Shown: piece by piece, positions 56,168 through 64,000 of the stretch
Layout of the letters: each line of letters opens with the position of its first letter
Numbering within the stretch: the stretch's first letter is position 1
Assembly (NCBI GenBank): GCA_964348275.1
Contig: CAYGBT010000001.1
Location: 1 to 64,000, forward strand
Direction: 5' to 3'
Origin: CSP1-5 sp964348275
Lineage (GTDB): Bacteria > Methylomirabilota > Methylomirabilia > Methylomirabilales > CSP1-5
DNA: 64,000 nucleotides
Notes under the pieces: generated by a model
Told to the model about the DNA's origin: nothing
The model's database searches: none
The model's input: the letters and a program-made list of their open reading frames with translations, nothing else
Translations under genes and position numbers: made by a program

Positions 56168-56419
56168 ATGCGTGATTGGATTCGGCATGCATCAACTTGG
56201 CCTGTAGTTCGGCGGGCACTGAAGTACGCGATAGTCGTCGGAACAGTTCTCATCGCAATCAAGCATGGGGACGCAATCGATCGGGGTGATCTCGATGCAA
56301 TCCGGTTCTTCAAGATGGGCCTGACGATGCTTGTGCTGTATGCGGTATCTGCACTTTCAAGTGTTGGCGCAATGAGAGAGCTCCACGGCCGGAAGGGATT
56401 TGTTGGCCGAGAGTCATAG
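56168..56419 (+). CDS. NrtS-like two-helix membrane protein
   Basis: An 83-residue protein with two hydrophobic helices (RALKYAIVVGTVLIAIKHGD; KMGLTMLVLYAVSALSSVGA). The N-terminal RRALKxAIVVGT, the HGD turn and the second helix match the NrtS family, small proteins described as nitrate/nitrite transporters. No nitrate- or nitrite-metabolism gene is adjacent. Identification by pattern only. Confidence 0.65.
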   Translation: MRDWIRHASTWPVVRRALKYAIVVGTVLIAIKHGDAIDRGDLDAIRFFKMGLTMLVLYAVSALSSVGAMRELHGRKGFVGRES

Positions 56420-56491
56420 CAGCGAGGAAAGCATCGCGTTGTGTGTCTTCTGGAATGGCTCTGACAGGCTGCAAAGAGGGGACAGCGCAGG

Positions 56492-56977
56492 ATGAACGTT
56501 GGACGACAGACAGCTCAGTACGATGTTGGCGTGATATCTGACACCCACGGGCTGCTGCGACGTGAAGCGGTCGCGAAACTCGAGAGCTGTGCGCTGATCG
56601 TCCACGCGGGCGATATCGGAAAACCCGAGGTTCTGGAAGAGCTCAAAATGGTTTCTCCGGTCGTCGCCATCCGAGGTAACACCGACAAGGGTGCGTGGGC
56701 AAGAGCACTACCAGAAAACGAGGTCGTTCAAATCGGTGGGCTCTCTCTCTATGTTCTCCATGACTTGCAGGAACTCGATCTGGATCCAGTTGCAGCCGGG
56801 TTCAAAGCCGTAATCGCCGGCCACTCCCATCGCCCCAGCGTCGAGACGAAGGACGGTGTGTTGTACCTGAATCCTGGAAGCGCCGGTCCTCGGCGATTCA
56901 ACTTACCGGTAACATTGGCGCGCTTGCATATTCAAGATGGGAACATCGATGCAGAGGTGGTTGAACTTGTTGTGTAG
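56492..56977 (+). CDS. YfcE/MJ0936-type metallophosphodiesterase
   Basis: A 161-residue calcineurin-fold phosphoesterase: VGVISDTHG, IVHAGDIGKPEVLEEL, VVAIRGNTDKG, VIAGHSHRPSVETKDG and YLNPGSAGPRR supply the bimetal-site Asp, His and Asn residues. The length is that of YfcE-like broad-specificity phosphodiesterases acting on small substrates. Single gene. Confidence 0.93.
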   Translation: MNVGRQTAQYDVGVISDTHGLLRREAVAKLESCALIVHAGDIGKPEVLEELKMVSPVVAIRGNTDKGAWARALPENEVVQIGGLSLYVLHDLQELDLDPVAAGFKAVIAGHSHRPSVETKDGVLYLNPGSAGPRRFNLPVTLARLHIQDGNIDAEVVELVV

Positions 56978-57086
56978 GCCCCGTCACAAATGACGGCAAA
57001 ACTGACAGCGACGTGCTTTTGATATGACGCAGCGTTTTCTCGAGGTGTTCGGTCCGTGACCCGGCGGTAAACGCGAGCACAAAGCG

Positions 57087-57521
57087 ATGTACAAATACGT
57101 GGTGGTGCTTCATATCTTGTCTGCCACTGTATGGACAGGGGGACATCTTGTTCTGGCTTTGACCGTTCTGCCGAAAGCTCTGAAGCGTAAGGATCCACAG
57201 TTGATATTTGAGTTTGATTCGGGATTCGAGCGGATTGGGATCCCATCATTGCTCCTTGGAGTCGCCACGGGTCTCTGGCTTGCGTATCAGATGGCTTCTG
57301 ATGTCTCTGTTTGGTTTTCGTTTGAGAGCTATGTATCGACCCTCATCCTTACCAAAATAACCCTTTTCGCGCTCACCGTCGCACTGGCAGTTGATGCGCG
57401 CGTGCGAATTGTCTCCAAGATTTCACCGGATAATATGAAGACACTTGCATTCCACGTTATCCTCGTGACAATTATCTCGATTCTCTTCGTCATCATGGGT
57501 GTGGGGTTTCGCGGAGGGTAA
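57087..57521 (+). CDS. CopD-like four-helix membrane protein
   Basis: A 144-residue integral membrane protein with four helices. YVVVLHILSATVWTGGHLVL carries the His-x(6)-Trp-x-Gly-Gly-His pattern of CopD/YozB-like proteins, a haem- or copper-ligand arrangement. Later helices: GIPSLLLGVATGLWLAYQ, LILTKITLFALTVALAVDA, HVILVTIISILFVIMGVGF. 23 bp before msrA. The exact role (copper or haem related) is not established. Confidence 0.78.
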   Translation: MYKYVVVLHILSATVWTGGHLVLALTVLPKALKRKDPQLIFEFDSGFERIGIPSLLLGVATGLWLAYQMASDVSVWFSFESYVSTLILTKITLFALTVALAVDARVRIVSKISPDNMKTLAFHVILVTIISILFVIMGVGFRGG

Positions 57522-57544
57522 TGACATAGAAGGGAGAAAAAAGA

Positions 57545-58006
57545 ATGGAAAAGGCGACGTTTGGAGCGGGCTGTTTCTGGGGAGTCGAAGCCACGTTTCG
57601 TAAAGTTCAGGGCGTCGTGTCAACGACAGTGGGATACTCTGGCGGAACCTTCGAGAACCCGACGTATAAAGACGTATGTTCGGGCGAGACCGGACATGCA
57701 GAAGTCGTCCAGCTGGAATACGATCCTACCAAGGTATCCTACGAGGACCTTTTGGATGTGTTCTGGAGGATCCACGATCCGACGACCCTGAATCGGCAAG
57801 GACCGGACGTCGGTACGCAGTATAGGTCTGCCATATTTTTTCACACTCCAGAGCAGGCGGCTGTGGCAATTGCCTCGAAAGAGAAACTCCAAAAGAGCGG
57901 TCACTTCACGAAGCCGATCGTGACGGAAATTACGCCGGCGTCGGAATTCTATCGAGCGGAGGATTATCATCAGCGGTACTTAGAAAAACGTGGACCGCTC
58001 CGATGA
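57545..58006 (+). CDS. msrA: Peptide methionine-(S)-sulfoxide reductase
   Basis: A 153-residue MsrA that repairs oxidised methionine using thioredoxin. Catalytic C10 in FGAGCFWGVEATF; GYSGGTFENPTYKDVCSGET GHAE (read as two adjoining segments), FWRIHDPTTLNRQGPDVGTQ and EDYHQRYLEKRG complete the family set. The usual resolving cysteines at the C-terminus are absent, so it is the short, one- or two-Cys type. Ribosome site GAAGGGAG before the ATG. Confidence 0.96.
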   Translation: MEKATFGAGCFWGVEATFRKVQGVVSTTVGYSGGTFENPTYKDVCSGETGHAEVVQLEYDPTKVSYEDLLDVFWRIHDPTTLNRQGPDVGTQYRSAIFFHTPEQAAVAIASKEKLQKSGHFTKPIVTEITPASEFYRAEDYHQRYLEKRGPLR

Positions 58007-58126
58007 ACAGCAGTGTGAGAATGTGGCCCCTTGGACCGAAGCAGGGAGGATCGTAAGTAACGCCACGCGTGGTGTGTCGAAAAGTGGCGACACCATACTG
58101 GTGGGAGAGTTATTGTGGTAGCGCTT

Positions 58127-58810
58127 TTACTCTTTCGGAGGACGCACAGATTCTTTCGACCGGACTTCCGCCGTCAGGCTCTTGGTAAGCTCTAAGAATG
58201 CAGTCCTTGCCTGTGCATTGAGACCGAGCCATCGAAGGCTGTGTCGGTACCGACCACCCTTGGGGTGCAGATCGGCTGCGACGACTTGTGCCTGTCCCTG
58301 GAAGTTTACCTCTCCCATCCGCATAAAGAGTTCGACCCGGCTAAAGAGCGAAAAACGTTTGGTGAGCCAAACCTTGGTTCCCCCATGGCTCACATCCTCG
58401 GTTTGGCCGGTGGCCGTTTTCGACTCCGCGGTATCGAAAAGGCGACATCCGACAGGCACGACGAGGGACACGCGGGGTTCCCGTCGGGAATCCCCTCGAC
58501 GACTGGGAGCCGACACGCGAAGCGGAGTCATCTCGCCAGCTTCCATGCTGGTTACATGAGTGGGGGACGATAGGTGCAGTAGCTTCTGTTCGATCAGCTG
58601 TTCCTGTGTCCGTTCGAGCATACGGAGAAGTTCTGGAAGCACGTCAACAGGCACGGAAATCGCTTCTCTGCCTGGTAAGCTTTGGTGACCCGGATCGGAC
58701 GAGCGACGGTACACCCGGAGTTCCAAATGCGGTGCCCCGCGGACGTCACGGAGTAACGCGCAGATATCCTCAAGCTTACTGCGCTTCACCCGGCCAAGTT
58801 TTTCCTTCAT
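58127..58810 (-). CDS. PilZ-domain protein
   Basis: A 227-residue protein with a C-terminal PilZ domain: RREPRVSLVVPVGCRLFD supplies the RxxxR c-di-GMP arginines and TEDVSHGGTKVWLTKRF the (D/N)xSxxG motif. The N-terminal 100 residues are helical and charged with no recognised domain. Likely a c-di-GMP-responsive regulator of motility or exopolysaccharide. Minus strand, convergent with msrA. Confidence 0.88.
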   Translation of the reverse strand: MKEKLGRVKRSKLEDICALLRDVRGAPHLELRVYRRSSDPGHQSLPGREAISVPVDVLPELLRMLERTQEQLIEQKLLHLSSPTHVTSMEAGEMTPLRVSAPSRRGDSRREPRVSLVVPVGCRLFDTAESKTATGQTEDVSHGGTKVWLTKRFSLFSRVELFMRMGEVNFQGQAQVVAADLHPKGGRYRHSLRWLGLNAQARTAFLELTKSLTAEVRSKESVRPPKE

Positions 58811-59097
58811 AGTTTACATACCTCCGACACAAGCCCGTTAGGGGGAGATTGATATGAGGCGCAGTTTCCCCACAGACGATGATTAGTAATCTTTATGCCA
58901 AGGCCGGGGTCCCGAGTGGTTGATATTACCGGAGCTTCTAGTAAGGGCTTCTCATCAGGTGACGTTTTCGAGTCTTGAAGCTTGACAGTCATACAGGGCG
59001 AGGGTAAGCATTGGCAAGGATCCAGAGGAGAGAGGGCCGCAAAGCGTTGCCCGGCAGGAGGAAGAGCAATTGTTACATCGAAAGGAAACTCGCGACC

Positions 59098-59442
59098 GTG
59101 TCCGAAAATTTCTCTAGAGATTTTATTAAAAACATCCCACTCTACCAGCGGATCTACGCCGTTGTTCGTCAAATTCCGGCCGGCCGAGTCGCCACCTATG
59201 GCCAGGTTGCACGAATTGTGGGGCGATGCACGGCCCGCGTCGTCGGTTATGCGATGGCTGCTGTCCCTGATGATGCCGATGTCCCTTGGCATCGGGTAGT
59301 CAATCGCCAGGGGAAGATCAGTTCCCGCTCGTCCGGAGACGGTAGCATCAGGCAACGTCAATTCCTGGAGGCAGAGGGGATTCACTTTGACCGACAGGGG
59401 CGTGTAGACTTGAGGGATGTCGGTTGGCGGCGTTTGCATTGA
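59098..59442 (+). CDS. Alkyltransferase-like (ATL) DNA-repair protein
   Basis: A 114-residue O6-alkylguanine-transferase fold without the acceptor Cys: the PCHRV motif reads P-W64-H-R-V-V-N, as in bacterial ATL proteins that bind O6-alkylguanine and flag it to nucleotide excision repair. IPAGRVATYGQVARIVG and VVGYAMAAVP form the DNA-binding helices. GTG at 59098 is chosen (AAAGGA about 12 bp upstream); the frame extends to 59011. Followed 88 bp later by 3-methyladenine glycosylase, giving an alkylation-repair pair. Confidence 0.88.
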   Translation: MSENFSRDFIKNIPLYQRIYAVVRQIPAGRVATYGQVARIVGRCTARVVGYAMAAVPDDADVPWHRVVNRQGKISSRSSGDGSIRQRQFLEAEGIHFDRQGRVDLRDVGWRRLH

Positions 59443-59530
59443 AAGAAACGTACACTTCACCGACCTTTCATGGCCGGTCATACCCTTGTCCTGACGGATA
59501 TCCCTGGCTATATTCAATAGGGATGCGTAA

Positions 59531-60163
59531 ATGGCTGATGCGAAGTATGGTATGCAAGCCATAAGGCAGCGATGCGGCTGGGCCGAGGGAAATGATCTGA
59601 TGATGGCCTATCATGACTGGGAGTGGGGGGTACCCGTTTACAATGACCGGAAGCTGTTTGAGTACATGGTGCTCGACGCTTTCCAGGCGGGGTTGAGTTG
59701 GGCAATCATATTGAACAAGCGTGAGAGGTTCCGGGCATCGTTCGACAACTTCGAACCTGAGAAAATTGCCCGATACACGACGCGTAAGATCGAGCAACTG
59801 CTGGTGGACCCTGGGATCATCCGGAACCGACAAAAGATTGCGGCCACGGTGGCAAACGCAGGGGCGTTCCTGCGGATACAGGAAGAGATCGGGTCGTTTG
59901 CCGCCTTCATCTGGCAGTTTGTGGGCGGTACGCCTCGGCACAATTCCTGGAAGACGACGTGGCAACTTCCCGCCAGGACGAAGGAGTCAGACACAATGAG
60001 CAAGGCCTTGAAAGAGAGGGGCTTCCAGTTCGCCGGCTCGACCATCTGCTATGCGTTTATGCAGGCTGCTGGAATGGTCAACGACCATCTGGTCACATGC
60101 TTCCGCTACGCCGAGGTCCGTGCACTGAATCAGGACGACCGGCCGTCAGGACGGCGGCCTTGA
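59531..60163 (+). CDS. tag: DNA-3-methyladenine glycosylase I
   Basis: A 210-residue base-excision glycosylase removing 3-methyladenine. Zinc-snap ligands C15 (QRCGWAEGND), H28 (AYHDWEWG), H186 and C190 (VNDHLVTCFRY) are all in place. Helix-hairpin region FRASFDNFEPEKIARYTTRK and the specificity Trp/Glu region are typical. Slightly longer at both ends than E. coli Tag. Neighbour of the ATL gene. Confidence 0.96.
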   Translation: MADAKYGMQAIRQRCGWAEGNDLMMAYHDWEWGVPVYNDRKLFEYMVLDAFQAGLSWAIILNKRERFRASFDNFEPEKIARYTTRKIEQLLVDPGIIRNRQKIAATVANAGAFLRIQEEIGSFAAFIWQFVGGTPRHNSWKTTWQLPARTKESDTMSKALKERGFQFAGSTICYAFMQAAGMVNDHLVTCFRYAEVRALNQDDRPSGRRP

Positions 60164-60311
60164 TACCGAAGCAGGCGAATTCAAAGTGTCTGAGCGTTTG
60201 GATGGTCGGGGGAATATGTGAATGGATATCGCGGATACTAACAGTGTCACGCAATTCAAGGAGACACTGAGACACTGAAGGCGAAGAAGAAGTTGGTGAC
60301 TAACATCTTGG

Positions 60312-61496
60312 ATGCGTTACGGAAAACCAGTGAGACCACCTGAGGCTCGTCCCAGATGGGGTTGGCTGTTCCTTTCCCTGTTTCTCTCTGCCTGTGTCGT
60401 CATCCCCAAGCATCACACCAAGGGTCGGTTGGCCGAGCAGACGATATCGACCACGACCGATTCCACACTATCCAAGTATTATCTCGAGCATTACCTCATT
60501 GGAGATCGCACGAATGGTGAGTACGACAAGAAAATAGACCAATTGATTAAAAGATCGAGTAAACGTCCCCTTGACAGTGTTACCTTAAGAAAAATTACTG
60601 AGGAATTCTCCACTGATTTTGCCACTCTTTATTTCGTGTCTCGCCTTTACCAAAATCCGATAAATCGAAGAGCACAACAGGCATTTCATTCACATCTCGG
60701 CGCGATTAGAAACAAAGGCTTCTCAGAAGTATCTCGAGTTGCTCAAAGATTCGCGACGTACCTTATTGCCTTCGTACCGGGTTATGCATACAAAAGGGAT
60801 CCTACTACTGGTGCTGACTTCGCGCTGCAGCGACGGATCATGAATCGTGCGGGGTTTAACACGCTGCTGATCGAGACGAATGAAATTGGAACCGTCGAAG
60901 AAAATGCATCTCTCCTGGTAGGAGAGATCACCCGACTAAGTGGACAATATGACAAGGTTATATTAGTGAGTGCGAGTAAAGGTGGTCCTGAGGTTGCGTT
61001 GACAATTGGAAAGCTAATGACGGCTGAGGAGTTGCGTCACATCAGAGCATGGATTAGCATCGGTGGTCTATTGAGGGGAAGTCCTTCGGCAGACCAGGCT
61101 TTGAAATGGCCCCAAAGCTGGTTTGCTCGCATTGCTTTTTTCTTTAAAGGTCTTCGCGTGGACGTCATCGAGAATCTCAGCACGAAGAAAAGAAAACCGG
61201 TCTTTGCAGGACTCATATTTCCTGAGCATATACTTACGCTGCAATATATTGGCGTTCCACTTTCGGGACATATCGCGAAATACGTCGAAAGGCGATATAA
61301 GGACCTCAGGATGCTGGGGCCGAATGACGGATTGACCCTCTTGGCGGATGAATTAGTACCGGGGGGCATTGTTGTTACAGACATCGGTCTCGATCACTAC
61401 TTTGCAGATCCCGAAATCGATCTCAAGACCTTTGCATTAGCGTCTGTCGTTCTGGATGAACTCGAGGGGCGGATAAGGGAGTGGGGCGTTCGATGA
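60312..61496 (+). CDS. Alpha/beta-hydrolase-fold lipoprotein
   Basis: A 394-residue protein with a lipoprotein signal (GWLFLSLFLSACVVIP). The second half looks like an alpha/beta hydrolase: IAFVPGYAYKRDPTTG (oxyanion strand), nucleophile elbow VSASKGGPEVAL (Ser), and TDIGLDHYFADPEID (His). The first half (about 40-150) is a helical region of unknown kind. The middle of the gene is AT-rich against its neighbours. The stop overlaps the rhomboid start by 4 bp (ATGA), so the two probably work together in the envelope. Confidence 0.75.
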   Translation: MRYGKPVRPPEARPRWGWLFLSLFLSACVVIPKHHTKGRLAEQTISTTTDSTLSKYYLEHYLIGDRTNGEYDKKIDQLIKRSSKRPLDSVTLRKITEEFSTDFATLYFVSRLYQNPINRRAQQAFHSHLGAIRNKGFSEVSRVAQRFATYLIAFVPGYAYKRDPTTGADFALQRRIMNRAGFNTLLIETNEIGTVEENASLLVGEITRLSGQYDKVILVSASKGGPEVALTIGKLMTAEELRHIRAWISIGGLLRGSPSADQALKWPQSWFARIAFFFKGLRVDVIENLSTKKRKPVFAGLIFPEHILTLQYIGVPLSGHIAKYVERRYKDLRMLGPNDGLTLLADELVPGGIVVTDIGLDHYFADPEIDLKTFALASVVLDELEGRIREWGVR

Positions 61497-62365
61497 GCGA
61501 GGCCTCGGAAGTTCCCCTCAGGGTAGCTCCCACTCGGATTCTCGCAGAAGAATGGGCACTGGTACTCGTCACCGAAGGACTGTGCCCCATTGTAACGCGC
61601 GTGCCCGAGGGCTTCGTTCTGGGTGTACCGGCCGAGGAAGTTGATCGGGCGGTTGCCGCCCTGTCAACCTACGAAAGGGAGAACCTTCCGGAACCGCAAG
61701 AGGGTGATGAGCCTTCGGGATCCGCGCACGTCTATGCGGGACTCGCAGTATCGGCGGCCCTCCTCGCGTTTTTCTTCATCACAGGAGAGTGGGATCGGGG
61801 AACGCGCTGGTTTGCGCGGGGTGGTGCCGATGCCGAGCGGATCCTCCTCGGCGAGCTTTGGCGCACGGTGACCGCGCTTACCCTGCATGCAGATCTCGGG
61901 CACGTGATGGCTAACGTGATCGCTGGCGCTTTCCTCATAAGCGCGGTGTGTCGGACCTTGGGCTCGGGGTTGGGCTGTGCCCTTGTCCTGCTGACGGGCG
62001 CCGGCGGTAACTTCCTCAATGCGTTTTTACATGGATCCCTTCACGTTTCGGTAGGGGCCTCCACCTCGGTGTTCGGTGCTGTCGGTCTGTTGAGCGGCCT
62101 TGGCGTTGCGCGACGCCGCCGGAGCGGAGCACGCGGGCGGCGTGTCTGGATGCCGATCGCGGCGGGTCTGGCCTTCCTTGCGATGCTCGGGATGGGAGAA
62201 CGCGTTGACCTCTGGGCTCACCTTCTCGGTTTCGTTTTGGGCGGTCTCTTAGGTATTCTTATTGCCTTTTTTGTGCCCCGCCCACGAGCGCTCCGCGTGC
62301 AGTGGACCCTTGGCAGTGCCTCGCTTGCGACGGTCATCTACTGCTGGAGCCTCGCCCTCCGCTGA
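61493..62365 (+). CDS. Rhomboid-family intramembrane serine protease
   Basis: A 290-residue protein: about 85 N-terminal cytoplasmic residues (VLVTEGLCPIVTRVPEGFVL), then about 7 helices. HADLGHVMANVIAG is the conserved His/Asn helix. Catalytic S190 lies in VGASTSVFGAVGLL (GAST instead of GASG) and H243 in DLWAHLLGFVLGGLLG, so the dyad is complete. ATG overlaps the previous stop. Substrate might be the upstream lipoprotein's partner; this is inference. Confidence 0.9.
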   Translation: MSEASEVPLRVAPTRILAEEWALVLVTEGLCPIVTRVPEGFVLGVPAEEVDRAVAALSTYERENLPEPQEGDEPSGSAHVYAGLAVSAALLAFFFITGEWDRGTRWFARGGADAERILLGELWRTVTALTLHADLGHVMANVIAGAFLISAVCRTLGSGLGCALVLLTGAGGNFLNAFLHGSLHVSVGASTSVFGAVGLLSGLGVARRRRSGARGRRVWMPIAAGLAFLAMLGMGERVDLWAHLLGFVLGGLLGILIAFFVPRPRALRVQWTLGSASLATVIYCWSLALR

Positions 62366-62520
62366 AGGGGGATGTGTGGTTAGTTTGGCCAAGAAGGTTT
62401 ATGCATCATACAAAGAATTTCAGCGGATGATCCAGGATTCGGTCCGGATTTCGGAGGGCCCATAACACCAACTGATTGCAAAGTGATTTTTTCGGGTACA
62501 CCGCACGGCCATTCGGCATC

Positions 62521-63261
62521 ATGGGGGGATCCCTCTTGGAGCACGGTCGAAGATTCGCGGGAAGGATGAGTGAGGAGTACCAGCTCGTGAAGCGGGCCTA
62601 TCCTCACTATGAAGAAATGGAGAGCAAGATCGGAGCGGTGGTTGCAGGGTATAGACCGGCCCTCCCGCAGTCAGCGATCGAAGTGCTTGATATTGGATGT
62701 GGTGATGGCATTACGGCGGATGTCATTTTGGCTTCGAGAGGTGATGTCAAGCTGACGGCCATAGATAACGAACCAAAGATGGTAAAGCAGGCACAGAGAA
62801 ACCTCAACGATTGGCATCGCAACCGAGAATTCATGATTATTCAGGTGGACGCCCTTCAGTACCTGCGGGGGGTTAATGTCCCTCGGTTTGATGTGGTGGC
62901 ATCGGCTTTTACCTTGCACAACTTCCAGTGTTCGTACAGAGACGAGGTGCTTGGAGAGACCTTCAGGGTTTTGAAGCCAGGGGGTGTATTTGTCAATGCG
63001 GACAAATACGCACCCGACGGTCAACAACAATTCGAGGCACTTGTGATACAGCTCGAAAGGTTCTTTGAGGCATTCCTTCCGCTTGGAAAGCACGAGCTTC
63101 TGAAAGACTGGGTCCTGCACAACGTTGCAGATCAAGCGCCAGACAGAGTTATGAAAGAGAAAGATTCAATTCGGGCCATGCACGACCTTGGATTTGTCGA
63201 TGTCGATGTTCTCAATCGGAACAATATGGAGGCCGTATTGGTGGGGACTAAACCGAGGTAG
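62521..63261 (+). CDS. Class I SAM-dependent methyltransferase
   Basis: About 246 residues from the first ATG; the frame is open from 62476 and starts at TTG 62476 or ATG 62566 are possible, none with a good ribosome site. SAM-binding motif I VLDIGCGDGITADVIL, acidic residue after strand 2 (LTAIDNEPKMVKQAQ), motif II VDALQYL, VPRFDVVASAFTLHNF, then FRVLKPGGVFVNADKYAPDG. C-terminal helical cap to VLVGTKPR. Substrate unknown. Confidence 0.85.
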   Translation: MGGSLLEHGRRFAGRMSEEYQLVKRAYPHYEEMESKIGAVVAGYRPALPQSAIEVLDIGCGDGITADVILASRGDVKLTAIDNEPKMVKQAQRNLNDWHRNREFMIIQVDALQYLRGVNVPRFDVVASAFTLHNFQCSYRDEVLGETFRVLKPGGVFVNADKYAPDGQQQFEALVIQLERFFEAFLPLGKHELLKDWVLHNVADQAPDRVMKEKDSIRAMHDLGFVDVDVLNRNNMEAVLVGTKPR

Positions 63262-63336
63262 GTTGTATTTCATTAGTACTCGTTTGGCAGTCACGGTTTG
63301 TGAAAGCCGACGGGTGAAAATGTGGACGTAAAACGT

Positions 63337-64000
63337 ATGCGATATCGATTCTATACGGCTGATGTCTTCGCGGATCGAATCTTTGGAGGAAATCCGCTGG
63401 CGGTGTTTCCCGATGCGAGAGGGCTGGCTGTAGACCACATGCACCAGGTCGCACGGGAATTCAACCTTTCAGAGACGGTCTTCGTGTTTCCTGCCGAAGA
63501 GCCACGACATACACGGCGGTTGCGGATATTGACCCCAGGGGCTGAGCTCCCGTTTGCCGGCCATCCAACGATCGGTACCGCGTACGTGTTGGCATCCATC
63601 GGGGAGATCGCTCTTGAGCCGGAGGTAACCGACGTCGTATTTGAGGAAGGCGTAGGCCCCGTGCCCGTCTCGATCCATGCCGAGAACGGTCGGCCGGTGT
63701 TCAGCAAACTCACGGCTGCAAAACTCCCGGAATTTGCTCCCCCGTGCCCCTCGGCAGATGCAATCGCGAAAACGTTGTCACTGGAGGTCTCCGATTTCCT
63801 GCGCGGTAAGACCGAACCCCAAGCTGTTTCCTGCGGGGTGCCATTCCTATTTGTACCGATGCGTGACCGCTTTGCGCTTGGGCGGATTCAGATCAATCGA
63901 GGACTATGGGAGCTCTCTCCTCCTTTTGGGCTCCGCATTTGTACGTGTTCGCACATGATTTCGAATTAGATGACACCGATCTGCGCGCGTCCATGTTCGC
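63337..64000 (+). pseudogene. PhzF-family isomerase/epimerase, frameshifted and cut by window end
   Basis: Begins like a PhzF protein (MRYRFYTADVFADRIFGGNP, LAVFPDARGL) with the catalytic Glu in REFNLSETVFV and LRILTPGAELPFAGHPTIGT. The frame stops at 63967-63969. From about 63915 another frame continues with SSFWAPHLYVFAHDFELDDT and DLRASMF to the window end, as in normal family members. A deletion of one base (or insertion of two) near 63915 in CTCTCTCCTCC is the likely cause, possibly a sequencing slip in the repeat. Confidence 0.82.

Overview
The window is about 64 kb of a Gram-negative-type bacterial chromosome. It carries many lipoproteins, Tat substrates, an OmpA-like protein and a LolCE/LolD-type ABC pair. 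Most of it is GC-rich (high fifties by eye). No rRNA or tRNA was seen, so taxonomy is inference: the decayed REP-associated tyrosine transposase, REP elements, LexA/RecA-like/PolB cassette and nitrogen-assimilation genes would suit a Nitrospirota- or NC10-like environmental bacterium, but no marker here proves it.

1-6.1 kb: the 3' end of a Tat-exported aldo/keto reductase, cobalamin-dependent methionine synthase (metH), a formylglycine-enzyme-like protein without the catalytic cysteines, and a complete reductase whose last 452 bp almost duplicate the first 452 bp of the window. 6.1-14.5 kb: single, mostly unrelated plus-strand genes (NmrA-like protein, nitrilase, TfoX domain, carboxymuconolactone-decarboxylase fold, MDR reductase, small exported proteins) separated by copies of an intergenic repeat. 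In its three best copies the repeat has a TTGACA-N17-TACAAG promoter, a conserved hairpin and an intrinsic-terminator-like end (weak in one copy), so it may encode a small RNA family.

14.7-20.9 kb: gamma-glutamyltransferase, then a four-gene cassette of LexA-like repressor, RecA-like protein without a P-loop, small coiled-coil protein and family-B DNA polymerase with a degenerate exonuclease. It resembles a mutasome (compare imuA-imuB-dnaE2) built around PolB and has its own palindromic operator. Fragments of the polymerase 3' end recur at five places between 24 and 44 kb, and a fragment of the lexA promoter and start lies 2.8 kb upstream, so the cassette has been copied and lost repeatedly here.

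21-31.2 kb: envelope lipoproteins (one with an internal amber codon), an OmpA/MotB lipoprotein, IS3, IS91-like and Fic remnants, TerC, glutamate dehydrogenase and a PPDK-N-type ATP-binding protein. 31.8-39.5 kb: glutamate synthase gltB-gltD with a third Tat aldo/keto reductase, then a cupin. With glutamate dehydrogenase this covers both routes of ammonium assimilation.

39.9-43.6 kb is an AT-richer operon (metF, class I isoprenoid enzyme, ABC permease, ABC ATPase) that looks acquired. It is followed by a decayed REP-associated transposase flanked by palindromes. 44.7-64 kb is ordinary chromosome: CBS protein, amidohydrolase, small membrane and exported proteins, Na+/H+ antiporter, serine hydrolase, NrtS-like protein, phosphodiesterase, MsrA, PilZ protein, a DNA-alkylation pair (alkyltransferase-like protein plus 3-methyladenine glycosylase I), an alpha/beta-hydrolase lipoprotein coupled to a rhomboid protease, a methyltransferase and a frameshifted PhzF protein cut by the window end.
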